From NCBI GenBank assembly GCA_903851195.1, contig CAINNJ010000025.1, positions 372,001 to 436,000 of the forward strand: 64,000 bases of DNA. Direction: 5' to 3'. The translations under genes were made by a program, and so were the position numbers. The stretch is from an uncultured Acidobacteriia bacterium (GTDB lineage: Bacteria; Acidobacteriota; Terriglobia; Bryobacterales; Bryobacteraceae). This document shows, one piece after another, positions 35,960-44,015 of the stretch (position 1 is the first letter of the stretch; each line of letters starts with the position of its first letter). Below the pieces are notes generated by a model. The model was not told where the DNA came from, made no database searches, and saw only the letters and a program-made list of their open reading frames with translations.

Positions 35960-35994
35960 CGCGACCAGGGTTTAACGCGACCAGGGTTTAACGC
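35953..35994 (+). repeat. 16-bp tandem repeat over a stop codon
   Basis: Unit GGTTTAACGCGACCAG, two exact copies (35953-35968, 35969-35984) plus ten bases of a third. The first copy contains the last Val codon and TAA of the CDGSH gene, so the gene end has been copied by slippage. Confidence 0.9.
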
Positions 35995-36004
35995 AGCCGT
36001 ACTT

Positions 36005-36742
36005 TTACCGGGCGGAATCCGGTTTTGTTGAAATGGCGCCGTTTTTGAGCGCCCATTCGAGGAATCCGGCGGGAGGGTTTTGTACTCCGTAGAAATTGGT
36101 TTTTTCGACGGAGTGCAGACCTCTCCACTGGATGCCGTTCAGGTCGGCGGTGCTGAGATCGGCGCCCGCGAGATCCGCTCCCGTCAGATCGGCCCCGGTC
36201 AGATCGGTATCGGAGAGATCGGCGTTGCGGAAGTTTGTCTTGCGAAGATTCGCGTTACGAAAATTCGCCGAGGCCAGGTTCGCATATTCGAGGCTGCTTT
36301 CCGAGAAATCGCTGCGGCGCAGATCCGCGGCCGAGAGGTTGGCTCGCAGCAGTTCCGCTTTCGGCAACTGCACTCCCATCAGAAAGGCGTCGCTGACATC
36401 GAGGCCGACCAGCGGCACCTGATCGGCATTCAGTTCCTGCAGGGCTTCGATGCGGCCGCCGCTGCCCCCTTTGCCCTGCGCGGTGTTGATCACCTGCCAC
36501 GCCTGGTAGTGCCGTTGTTTCACGCGGTTGCCGGAATCGGCAAAGTAGAAGACCACGGCAACCAGCACCGAGAGGCTGCCCATATATTCCAGAACCTCGA
36601 GGAAAGCCCAGCGCCCGAGATACCAGGCGGTCCATTGCCAGACCCACTCGACGGCGTGGAACGGGTACGTCCACGCCGGGTGGTGGAGGCGGCGGTGTTC
36701 CGCCCAGGAATGCGGGCGCGCGCGAACTTCCCTCGAGTACAT
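36005..36742 (-). CDS. membrane-anchored pentapeptide-repeat protein
   Basis: 245 residues. Residues about 30-75 are hydrophobic (AFLEVLEYMGSLSVLVAVVF) and hold one or two membrane segments. Residues about 105-205 are pentapeptide repeats of the A(D/N)Lxx type (DLTGADLTGADLAGADLSTA), forming a right-handed beta-helix, then a C-terminal extension. Function of such anchored repeats is unknown. The start overlaps the stop of the Mrp gene (TAATG), so both proteins are made from one message. Confidence 0.88.
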   Translation of the reverse strand: MYSREVRARPHSWAEHRRLHHPAWTYPFHAVEWVWQWTAWYLGRWAFLEVLEYMGSLSVLVAVVFYFADSGNRVKQRHYQAWQVINTAQGKGGSGGRIEALQELNADQVPLVGLDVSDAFLMGVQLPKAELLRANLSAADLRRSDFSESSLEYANLASANFRNANLRKTNFRNADLSDTDLTGADLTGADLAGADLSTADLNGIQWRGLHSVEKTNFYGVQNPPAGFLEWALKNGAISTKPDSAR

Positions 36743-37572
36743 TAGTCGGCGATAGTCATGGTGGGTCCGGTCACGGCAGCGGCTTCGCGGGCGTTCATGA
36801 GCACCAGGGTGGCCAGCTCATAGAACACCTTCGCGCGCGGGTCTTCCGGTCCGTACGTGGTGACCGGGTGGCCGGTATCGCCACCGATGCGCACCTGGGG
36901 ATCGAGGGGCAGGGCTCCGAGGAACTTCACGCCCATTTCCGTAGCCGTGCGGCGTCCGCCGCCGGTGCTGAAAACGTCGATGCGTTCGTCGCAGTGCGGG
37001 CACTGCAGATAGCTCATGTTTTCCACGATGCCGAGCAGCGGCACCCGCACCTGTTCGAACATGTGGACAGCCTTGCGCGCGTCTTCCAGCGAAACGTCCG
37101 ACGGCGTGGTGACAATCACGGCGCCGGTGATGGGCGCGGACTGCACCAGGGAAAGCTGCACGTCGCCGGTGCCGGGCGGCAGGTCGATGATGAGGTAGTC
37201 GAGCTCGCCCCAGTCGACGCCGCGCAGGAATTGCTGGATGACGCTGTGGAGCATGGGGCCGCGCCAGACCAGGGGCTTGTCACCGGGGTTCAGAAAACCC
37301 ATCGACATCAGTTTGACGCCGTACTGTTCGAGCGGCTGAATGCGCTCGCCGATAGCGGACGGCGTGGTATTCGTGCCCATCATCAGAGGCACGTTGGGGC
37401 CGTAAACGTCGGCATCCATCAGGCCGACCTTGTGACCGAGTTTTGCCAGCGCGATAGCGAGATTGACGGAGACGGTGGTTTTGCCGACGCCCCCTTTGCC
37501 GCTGCCGACGGCGATGAGATTTTTCACGCCGGCAATCGGCAGCTTCGGCTGCATCTGTTGTCCAGGACTCAT
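36742..37572 (-). CDS. mrp: Mrp/NBP35-type P-loop ATPase, Fe-S carrier
   Basis: 276 residues. Deviant Walker A GSGKGGVGKTTVSVNLAIA near residue 23, MDADVYGPNVPLMMG, LIIDLPPGTGD and the Cys pair in YLQCPHCDERID that holds a bridging 4Fe-4S cluster between two subunits. The N-terminal DUF59 domain of longer Mrp proteins is missing. It assembles or transfers Fe-S clusters in the cytosol. It is overlapped at its end by the pentapeptide-repeat gene. Confidence 0.93.
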   Translation of the reverse strand: MSPGQQMQPKLPIAGVKNLIAVGSGKGGVGKTTVSVNLAIALAKLGHKVGLMDADVYGPNVPLMMGTNTTPSAIGERIQPLEQYGVKLMSMGFLNPGDKPLVWRGPMLHSVIQQFLRGVDWGELDYLIIDLPPGTGDVQLSLVQSAPITGAVIVTTPSDVSLEDARKAVHMFEQVRVPLLGIVENMSYLQCPHCDERIDVFSTGGGRRTATEMGVKFLGALPLDPQVRIGGDTGHPVTTYGPEDPRAKVFYELATLVLMNAREAAAVTGPTMTIAD

Positions 37573-37620
37573 GTGTGTGTGCTTCTATCTTATCGGTAAG
37601 GAGGAGACAGGCCGTGCCGG

Positions 37621-38388
37621 TCAGAGCATTAACTGGCCGCCGTTGACCTCAATGGTTTCACCGATGACATACGCGGCGGCGTCCGACGCGAGGAAGGCGA
37701 TAACTTTCGCGCACTCGAGCGAGGTGCCCGTGCGGCCGAGCGGGATGCCGGCCACGAAGTTCTTGATCATTTCCGGCGTGGAGAAGACTTCGTGGAAGGG
37801 CGTGTCGATGACGCCGGGCGAGACGGCATTGACGCGCACCCCGGCGGAGGCCAGTTCCTTGGCGAGGCCTTTAGTGAGAGTGATGAGCGCGCCTTTGGCC
37901 GTGGCATAGGCGAGGGCTCCGGGGCCGCCGCCGTTGCGTCCCGCGATGGAAACGATGTTAACGATGGCGCCGGATTTGCGTTCGACCATGCCCGGCGCGA
38001 CCATTTGCGAGCACAGCAGGGCGCTGGTGAGATTGAGGTTCATGATGTCGTTCCAGCGGTCTTCGGTGATCTGCGCGAGTCTCTGGCGTTCCACGAGCGA
38101 ACCCGCGTTGTTGATCAGGATGTCGATGGGGCCGAGTTCCGTGGTGGTCTGGTCGACGAGCGAGCGGAGGTCGGCGGTTTTGCGGACATCGCCTTTGATA
38201 GCGACGATGCGGGCGCCGGTGGACGCGATCTGGTCGCGGACGGCGTGAGCGCCTTTTTCGTTGTTGTGGTAGCCGATGGCGACGCGCGCGCCGAGGTCGG
38301 CGAAGATGGCGGCGGTGGCGGCTCCGATTCCGGACGAGGCTCCGGTGATCAGAGCGGTTTTGCCGGTGAGATCGAGGTAGTTGGTCAT
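37621..38388 (-). CDS. short-chain dehydrogenase/reductase (FabG-like)
   Basis: 255 residues, classical SDR length. Cofactor site TGASSGIGAATAAIF, NNAG at about residue 92, catalytic Ser in VNIVSIAGRNG and Tyr/Lys in YATAKGALI, ending with VNGGQLML. The Arg/Lys pattern after the first strand (GYHNNEKGA) is mixed, so NAD or NADP cannot be told. 3-oxoacyl reductase or sugar dehydrogenase are both possible. It is the first gene of the Mrp/pentapeptide direction but 48 bases away. Confidence 0.9.
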   Translation of the reverse strand: MTNYLDLTGKTALITGASSGIGAATAAIFADLGARVAIGYHNNEKGAHAVRDQIASTGARIVAIKGDVRKTADLRSLVDQTTTELGPIDILINNAGSLVERQRLAQITEDRWNDIMNLNLTSALLCSQMVAPGMVERKSGAIVNIVSIAGRNGGGPGALAYATAKGALITLTKGLAKELASAGVRVNAVSPGVIDTPFHEVFSTPEMIKNFVAGIPLGRTGTSLECAKVIAFLASDAAAYVIGETIEVNGGQLML

Positions 38389-38435
38389 GGTCAGTGGAAG
38401 GGTCAGGTTATCAAATGTCGGAGTAGACTCAGAAT

Positions 38436-38648
38436 ATGGATAGAGTCGAAGAGCTCGAAACTGCCATCGATGGATTGCCGCCGGAAGATTTCAGACGGTT
38501 GGCGGAATGGTTCCGGGAGCGGGATCAGGCGAACTGGGACCAGGAACTGGATGCCGATTTTGTTGCGGGAAAGCTCGATTTTCTGATGCAGGAAGCAGAC
38601 GCGGAACTCGAGTCGGGCCTTGTCCGCGACTGGCCTTCGTCGAAGTGA
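38436..38648 (+). CDS. putative antitoxin of a RelE/ParE-type pair
   Basis: 70 residues, acidic and helical (VEELETAIDGLPPEDFRRLA, EWFRERDQANWDQELDADFV). This pattern, a short acidic protein directly before a RelE-like toxin, fits addiction-module antitoxins. Its stop overlaps the GTG start of the toxin by 3 bases. DNA-binding residues are not obvious. Confidence 0.75.
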   Translation: MDRVEELETAIDGLPPEDFRRLAEWFRERDQANWDQELDADFVAGKLDFLMQEADAELESGLVRDWPSSK

Positions 38649-38914
38649 AGTCTGTTGTAACGCGCCGGTTCTGGCGCCTATTGCATGCTCTTCCGGAAGA
38701 TATCCGGAATCTGGCAACGAAAAATTATCAACTGTGGCGTGAGAACCCTTCGCATCCGTCGCTGCATTTCAGGCGACTGCAGGGTAGTCCCGATCTGTAC
38801 ACCGTTCGTGTTGGCGATCATTACAGAGATCTCGGCAGATTGCGGTCCGGAACCATCGTATGGATCTGGATCGGGACGCACTCCGAGTACAACCAGATGC
38901 TTAGTTGCCTTTAG
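38645..38914 (+). CDS. RelE/ParE-family toxin
   Basis: 89 residues from GTG 38645. Fold pattern of the RelE/ParE superfamily: FWRLLHALPEDIRNLATKNY, LHFRRLQGSPDLYTVRVGDH, YRDLGRLRSGTIVWIWIGTH and a C-terminal EYNQML. An mRNA-cleaving or gyrase-poisoning activity cannot be decided. The overlap with the upstream acidic gene supports a two-gene toxin-antitoxin unit, and it stands between unrelated operons on the other strand. Confidence 0.85.
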   Translation: MKSVVTRRFWRLLHALPEDIRNLATKNYQLWRENPSHPSLHFRRLQGSPDLYTVRVGDHYRDLGRLRSGTIVWIWIGTHSEYNQMLSCL

Positions 38915-38939
38915 GCGAGCGCGAGTTTGGTTTACAAAC

Positions 38940-40523
38940 TTACCGCCGCCGGCTGCCGAAACTGCGCGGCGCCATTCTCGGCGCAGGTCTCGGCGAAGAC
39001 GAACCGCCATTCCCGAAACGCCGCCCTGCGGGAGGTTCCGACGAAGCGCCGCCGCTTCCGAAACGCCTGCCCTGGGGCTGCTCCTCCGGCGGGCGGCCAA
39101 AGCGCTTGCCCTGGCTGCTGTCTCCTGTCGACGGACTGTAGCGCGGCGTGGCCGGGGCTGCGGCCGGCGCGGACGGATTCGCCGCGTAGCTCGAACTCCT
39201 GACCCCCCCGGACTGCACATACCGGCTGTTGCCATAGCGCTGCTGCGTGAACGTCCCGTGGCTGCCGAACTTCGGCGGCGCGGCGGGAGTCTCCTGGCCA
39301 TAGTAGGAACGTCCGGCGCGCTGGGCCGTGTAGTAATTGTGGTATTCGTTGATGACGATCGGCTGGTAGCCGCCCCGGCCCCACAGTAACTCCCGCATGA
39401 TGAGGTACTGCGGGAAAAAGGTCCAGAAAGCACTGGGACCGCTGCCGCTCCAATACCCGTACTGGTTCCGGCCCACCTCCGGCGAAGCAATGTACGCATA
39501 TCCCGCGGGCTGCGCGATATTCCGCGCTTCGGAATCGTAAAGGCCGGCGTCTTTATGCGAAATCGCCATGCCGAGATCCTTCTCGACAGCACGGTACGCA
39601 ACAGGCGATACATCCACCCACTTCACATCGCTGGACGTCTCCGGCGTTGCCGTCTCCGCGGCCTTCGCCAGGCCATTCGCGAAATGCGTGCGAACGGTCT
39701 TCAGCTTCTCGCGATAGGTCGCATCGCGACCCTCGTTCGTGACTTCCAGATCTTCCAGGATCTTGTCCCAGGAGTCGTAAAGCTGTCCGCTGAGCGCTTT
39801 CAGATTATCGGCGTTGCGCGCCAGATCGGTCGAGGCGTCGGCCAGCACACTGTCGGCCTGAATGAGCGTGGCGATCTGGGATCCGGTCGCCTTCCCGGCG
39901 GCGGCGGCTTCCCGGGCGGCGGCGCTGGCTTGCCACTGCTGCTCGGCGCGGTCGGGCGCGGAACGAATGGCGTTCAGGCGGCTGTCGAGGTCCGCTTTCT
40001 TGGCAGGCCAGTCCTGCTCGGCCTTCTCCACGATCTTCGCGACGGGAGTCACATCGATGGTGCGGATCTGATCGTGCTCCTGCTGCATTTTCGAAAGGTA
40101 ATGCGGCAGATTGCGCTGGAAATCCAACCAGCGACTGGCCTCGCCATCCACGGCGGCGGCTTCATCGAGCGCGCCCTGGCGCAGGCGGCGCTCATCGCTC
40201 AGCAGCCCTTCAGCCTTCAGCACCTCCTGCCGGTCGCCGGAGCGGATCTTTTCGAGATCTTTCCGCGTCTGCTCGGCCCGGTCCAGCTTCGATTTCGCGG
40301 CGCCCAGCCGGGCGGGCCACTCCGAGACGACCGGCGTGCCGTTGAACAGATCGGCCTTCTGCGCCAGATCGTCTTTGATGGTCGCTTCGGTGCGCTTCAG
40401 CTGCGTCTTCGCCTGGTCGAGCTTCTCGCCTTCCTGAGCAATTTCCTGACGCAGCGAACGCGGCAGTCCTGCGCAACCCGTCAGCAACAGGGCGCCGGCA
40501 ATCAGTAGTCTTTGCAGTTTCAT
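38940..40523 (-). CDS. large lipoprotein with coiled coil and repetitive C-terminus
   Basis: 527 residues. Lipobox LLLTGCAG at residues 12-19 marks a lipoprotein. Residues about 20-290 are mostly helical and coiled (LDQAKTQLKRTEATIKDDLA and similar), residues 290-390 a Tyr/Gly-rich globular part, and residues 400-527 a low-complexity tail with repeated (G/R)RFG, PP and SS motifs. It is the last gene of the YjfI-PspA-DUF4178 unit and starts next to the stop of the DUF4178 gene, so it probably links the PspA complex to the outer membrane or wall (inference). Confidence 0.85.
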   Translation of the reverse strand: MKLQRLLIAGALLLTGCAGLPRSLRQEIAQEGEKLDQAKTQLKRTEATIKDDLAQKADLFNGTPVVSEWPARLGAAKSKLDRAEQTRKDLEKIRSGDRQEVLKAEGLLSDERRLRQGALDEAAAVDGEASRWLDFQRNLPHYLSKMQQEHDQIRTIDVTPVAKIVEKAEQDWPAKKADLDSRLNAIRSAPDRAEQQWQASAAAREAAAAGKATGSQIATLIQADSVLADASTDLARNADNLKALSGQLYDSWDKILEDLEVTNEGRDATYREKLKTVRTHFANGLAKAAETATPETSSDVKWVDVSPVAYRAVEKDLGMAISHKDAGLYDSEARNIAQPAGYAYIASPEVGRNQYGYWSGSGPSAFWTFFPQYLIMRELLWGRGGYQPIVINEYHNYYTAQRAGRSYYGQETPAAPPKFGSHGTFTQQRYGNSRYVQSGGVRSSSYAANPSAPAAAPATPRYSPSTGDSSQGKRFGRPPEEQPQGRRFGSGGASSEPPAGRRFGNGGSSSPRPAPRMAPRSFGSRRR

Positions 40524-41090
40524 TTAGGCCCCCCGGAAGAGGGTGATGTCGTTCGGTTCCACAAGCGTCCAGATGGAGCCCGAGAACGGCTCGCCCTCGA
40601 ACTTGCGGAAATTCATGAAGCGCTTGCCGTCCTGTTCCTGGAACTGCCAGCCGTAGAAGCCCTGGCCCGTGTCGTGACCGTCTTTGAAAACGCCCATTTC
40701 GCGGCTGAAGCGGTAGAGCCAGAACTTGCCTTCGAAATCGAGAAAGTCGGACTGGTTCTGGCGCGCGTCGATCTCGCCCATGTCGTCTTCGGTCAGGCCG
40801 AGCTGATCGAGCGTGAGACGGCGGCCATCGAAATTGCCATAGACTTCCACGTTGTCGCCGGTGTGGACTTCCAGGTAAACGCGGCGATCCCGCCACATAC
40901 CGCTGACCTCGAACCACTGGTTGCTGCCGGCTTCGTAGACGTCGCGGCGATCGACGGTAAAATCGATATCGCTGAAGTCCTCGGCGGCCCCTTCCACGGA
41001 CAGGGTGTCTTTGACGCGCGCGTCCTTGACCTTCAGATTGGCAAGGTCTTCCTGTGGCGCGGGACGCGCGGGTTTGCGATCGAAAAACAT
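40524..41090 (-). CDS. DUF4178-like protein of the PspA module
   Basis: 188 residues without signal peptide, rich in aromatic and acidic residues, with WFEVSGMWRDRRVYLEVHTG and FWLYRFSREMGVFKDGHDTG. The pattern and position between PspA and a lipoprotein gene fit DUF4178 (or YjfK-like) proteins seen in such clusters; the assignment is tentative. Function unknown. Confidence 0.65.
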   Translation of the reverse strand: MFFDRKPARPAPQEDLANLKVKDARVKDTLSVEGAAEDFSDIDFTVDRRDVYEAGSNQWFEVSGMWRDRRVYLEVHTGDNVEVYGNFDGRRLTLDQLGLTEDDMGEIDARQNQSDFLDFEGKFWLYRFSREMGVFKDGHDTGQGFYGWQFQEQDGKRFMNFRKFEGEPFSGSIWTLVEPNDITLFRGA

Positions 41091-41129
41091 AGCTACCTTG
41101 AGGTTAGACGATTGCGGGTCGGCTGTGCG

Positions 41130-41864
41130 TCAGCGGCCGGGCGCGGGCGGCAGTTCCTTCTGGAACTCCACGCGGGGCAGACGGCGCTCGTTCTTCAGGG
41201 CTTCCAGTTCGGCGTCCACGCTGTGGCTGCCCAGCTGCGCGAATTCCGCTTCGAGATTATCGTCCTTGCCGGCGCTGGCCAGTTCGCCGAACGCTTTCGC
41301 GGTGGCTTCCTGTTTGGCGACGGACTTCTCGAAGTTCGAAAGAGTGGCGAAGGCATTGTCGGCCTTCCCGACTCCGGCCAGGGCTTCGGAAACCTTCTGC
41401 TGGGCGGCCGCGGCGTTCTTGCGGGCAACGAGCGTGGTGGCGGTGCGCTCCCCGTCCTCGATCTTGTGCTTCAGTTCGGCGACCTGGGATTTCAGCGTCT
41501 CGCTCGCGGTGCGCGCCGATTCAATGGCGGCCTGCATGGAAGCGACCTGTTTATCGGACTCGGCCTTCTTGGCCAGTGCCTTTTTCGCCAGTTCCTCGTT
41601 GCCGGCGTCGAGCGCCTGACCGGCGCGCGCCTTCCACTCGGCGGACTGCTTCACGTACTTCTGGTATTCGGCATCGAGCTGGTTGTAGTTGCTCATCGCC
41701 ATGGCGGAGGCGCGCACCACATTGTTCAGCTCGGTCTTCATATCGGCCACGGTCTGTTTGACCGTCGTCTCAAAGTTCGCGTCCTCAAGGGCGCTCACGG
41801 CCTCATTGGCCTGACCGCGGGCGACGCGGCCGGTGCGGGTAAAGATATCGGAGAAAAAGCCCAT
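41130..41864 (-). CDS. pspA: PspA/IM30-family membrane-remodelling protein
   Basis: 244 residues, nearly all alpha-helical coiled coil, beginning with MGFFSDIFTRTGRVARGQAN and ending with ELEALKNERRLP, both as in PspA/IM30 proteins (ESCRT-III relatives that bind and protect stressed inner membranes). It lies 24 bases after the YjfI-like gene and 39 before the DUF4178 gene. The set resembles the yjfIJK group of enterobacteria. A phage-shock-like response to envelope damage is expected. Confidence 0.9.
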   Translation of the reverse strand: MGFFSDIFTRTGRVARGQANEAVSALEDANFETTVKQTVADMKTELNNVVRASAMAMSNYNQLDAEYQKYVKQSAEWKARAGQALDAGNEELAKKALAKKAESDKQVASMQAAIESARTASETLKSQVAELKHKIEDGERTATTLVARKNAAAAQQKVSEALAGVGKADNAFATLSNFEKSVAKQEATAKAFGELASAGKDDNLEAEFAQLGSHSVDAELEALKNERRLPRVEFQKELPPAPGR

Positions 41865-41888
41865 TTTTAATCCCTCTGCTCCTGAATA

Positions 41889-42296
41889 CTATTGAAGATC
41901 GGCTGCCAGCAGGTCGCGGGCGTGCAGGACATCCACCAGAAGAAAGCTGACGCAGGAGAGGATGTCGTCTTCGTCGTCGGGGCCCATCTCCTGCAGCTTG
42001 CAGAAGTTGTTGAGCGTGACCACGGTCTGGCCGTCGGACTCACTCAGCTGGAAGTGCGAGGTGGAGATTCCGTTGTGCACGTCGAGCATCTTCCGCATGA
42101 CGGCGGGCGTGATGCGATCCGACGGCACGGTGGCGCAGACCAGCGAGAAGAAGAGGATTTCGCCCTGCAGTTCGGCCTGCATGGAGAGGCCGCTGTCGAC
42201 TTCCTGAATGCGAAGGCCCGTGCCACTGGATTCGGCGACCGAGTAGCGTCTGGCGGCGAGCAGTTCGTGAATTTGCGCGAGTGCGTTTTGGCTCAT
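41889..42296 (-). CDS. YjfI (DUF2170)-like protein
   Basis: 135 residues, close to the length of YjfI, acidic, cytosolic, with IHELLAARRYSVAESSGTGL and a conserved C-terminal DDEDDILSCVSFLLVDVLHA. The similarity to YjfI/DUF2170 rests on length, composition and on its position as first gene before pspA; the fold could also be YbjN-like. It likely regulates or accompanies PspA. Confidence 0.65.
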   Translation of the reverse strand: MSQNALAQIHELLAARRYSVAESSGTGLRIQEVDSGLSMQAELQGEILFFSLVCATVPSDRITPAVMRKMLDVHNGISTSHFQLSESDGQTVVTLNNFCKLQEMGPDDEDDILSCVSFLLVDVLHARDLLAADLQ

Positions 42297-42385
42297 TTTG
42301 GGTGCTTCCTGCTGTGTTCCGAAAACAGATACGCAAACCGATGGCGGCTGGTTCGGAAACCATCGCCAGTATAGCGGGTCAGCCG

Positions 42386-42706
42386 TTACTCCAGGTGGAA
42401 GATCTCTTCGAGCCGCAACATCCCTTCATCGGGGCGGCGGCCGTCCAGTTGTTCGAAGAACGGCGCCATGCCGGCTTGCCAGCGGGCGTTGACTTCCTGT
42501 TCCGCCATGCGGGCGAGGGCACTTTGAAAGTCGGGCGTTTCGAGGTAGCCCACCAGCAGACCGTCGTCACGCAGGAAGAGGGAGTAATTGTGCCAGCCGG
42601 TTTCCGAGAGCGCCTGGCGCATGTCCGCCCAGACGGCTTTGTGGCGCTCTTTGTATTCCGCGAGCATTTCCGGGCGGACTTTGAGGAGGAAGCAGACGCG
42701 TTCCAT
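42386..42706 (-). CDS. rhaM: L-rhamnose mutarotase
   Basis: 106 residues, full length for RhaM. ATG 42706 is used. Signatures: EYKERHKAVWADMRQAL (His that binds the sugar), GWHNYSLFLRDDGLL, and the Trp-rich VNARWQAGM region. It converts the alpha and beta anomers of L-rhamnose in the cytosol so that the isomerase gets its substrate. It follows rhaI by 4 bases and closes the rhamnose run. Confidence 0.92.
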   Translation of the reverse strand: MERVCFLLKVRPEMLAEYKERHKAVWADMRQALSETGWHNYSLFLRDDGLLVGYLETPDFQSALARMAEQEVNARWQAGMAPFFEQLDGRRPDEGMLRLEEIFHLE

Positions 42707-42710
42707 ATCG

Positions 42711-43904
42711 TTATGCGTAAGAGGCAGCAGCCTGCGCGCGGCCGCCGCGTTCCTCCGCGATCCGGCGAAGGTAACCGGATTCGCGGAAGGCAGCCAGAGG
42801 ATCGACTGGAAGGCCTTTGGCCCGGCGCCACTCCTCGATCGCGGGACGGACATCGCTCTGAAACGCCGTCTGCAGGCATTCCTCGGCGTCGATCAGGCTG
42901 CAGGAGCGCTGGTGTCCGGCAAGGCGTTCGTGATCCACAATGGCGGCTTTGGCGAAGAGCATTTGCGCGCGCGTGATGGTCTGCAGCATCTCTTCGGTCT
43001 TGGGCTTCAGGTTGTGGCTCTGGTCCACCATGTAGGCGATGTCGGCGGGCCGGCCGGTCTCCCACTCGAAGCAGCAGATTTCGTGGAAGATGCGGAAGAC
43101 CTGGTAGGGGTCGATGGAGCCGAGCGTGAGGTCGTCGTCGGCAAAGCGGCGGTCGTTCAGGTGGAAGCCGCCGAGCATATTGTCGTCGAGCAGCCAGGCG
43201 ACGATCTGTTCGATGTTCTGCGCCTGGTAGTGGTGGCCGGTGTCGACGAGCACTTTCGCCTGCGGACCGGCGGCTTTGGCGAGTTGCAGGGCCATGCCCC
43301 AGTCGGCGATGTCGGTGTGATAGAAAGCGGGCTCGAAGGGCTTGTACTCGATGAGCAGCCGCTGATCGGGCGCGAGGGTGGCGTGGGCGGCGCGCAGGCC
43401 TTCCTCGAACCAGCGCTTATGCTGCCGCATGTTGGCGGTGCCCGGGTAGTTGGAACCGTCGGTGAACCAGGGCGTGATATCGCGGCTGCCGGCGGCTTTG
43501 GCCATTTCGATGGAGTCGAGAATGTGATCCAGAGCTTTGGCGCGGATGGCCGGGTCGGGATTCGCGAGCGAGCCGTATTTATATTCCTGATCCTGAAAGA
43601 CGTTGGGGCTCACGGAGCCGATGCGGACACCCAGGTCGAGGGCGCGCTGCGCGGCAGGGGCAGCGTCCTGCACGCCGCCGGGGAAATCCCAGAGCACGTG
43701 GACGGCGACGGAGGGGCAGCAACCGGTGAAGCGGTGCACCTGCGCGGCGTCGGCCAGTTTCTCGTCGATGGTGGCGGCGGCGGTGGGGTCGAGGAACTTG
43801 CCGAAGCGCGTGCCGGTATTGGCGAAGGCCCAGGAGGGGAGTTCGATCCGGAACGCGTCTAAGGTGCGGAAGATCGCTTCTTCCTGGCGTGGATGGAGAG
43901 ACAT
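42711..43904 (-). CDS. rhaI: L-rhamnose isomerase (RhaI type)
   Basis: 397 residues, related to the Pseudomonas-type L-rhamnose isomerase, not E. coli RhaA. Metal ligands fit LLIEYKPFEPAFYHTD (Glu), VLVDTGHHYQ (Asp), and GGFHLNDRRFADDDL (His and Asp). It converts L-rhamnose to L-rhamnulose. It is 111 bases after the first TonB receptor gene on the same strand and 4 bases before rhaM. Some homologues act broadly on other sugars. Confidence 0.93.
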   Translation of the reverse strand: MSLHPRQEEAIFRTLDAFRIELPSWAFANTGTRFGKFLDPTAAATIDEKLADAAQVHRFTGCCPSVAVHVLWDFPGGVQDAAPAAQRALDLGVRIGSVSPNVFQDQEYKYGSLANPDPAIRAKALDHILDSIEMAKAAGSRDITPWFTDGSNYPGTANMRQHKRWFEEGLRAAHATLAPDQRLLIEYKPFEPAFYHTDIADWGMALQLAKAAGPQAKVLVDTGHHYQAQNIEQIVAWLLDDNMLGGFHLNDRRFADDDLTLGSIDPYQVFRIFHEICCFEWETGRPADIAYMVDQSHNLKPKTEEMLQTITRAQMLFAKAAIVDHERLAGHQRSCSLIDAEECLQTAFQSDVRPAIEEWRRAKGLPVDPLAAFRESGYLRRIAEERGGRAQAAASYA

Positions 43905-44015
43905 AGATGGCTTTCTGACGGCTTTTAATGAACCGCTCGGGTTTGCAGCCGCCGGACACGCTGAACGGGTGGTTTCATGGACTCACCGCGCCGCGCCCGG
44001 CGGCTCCCGAGCTAA

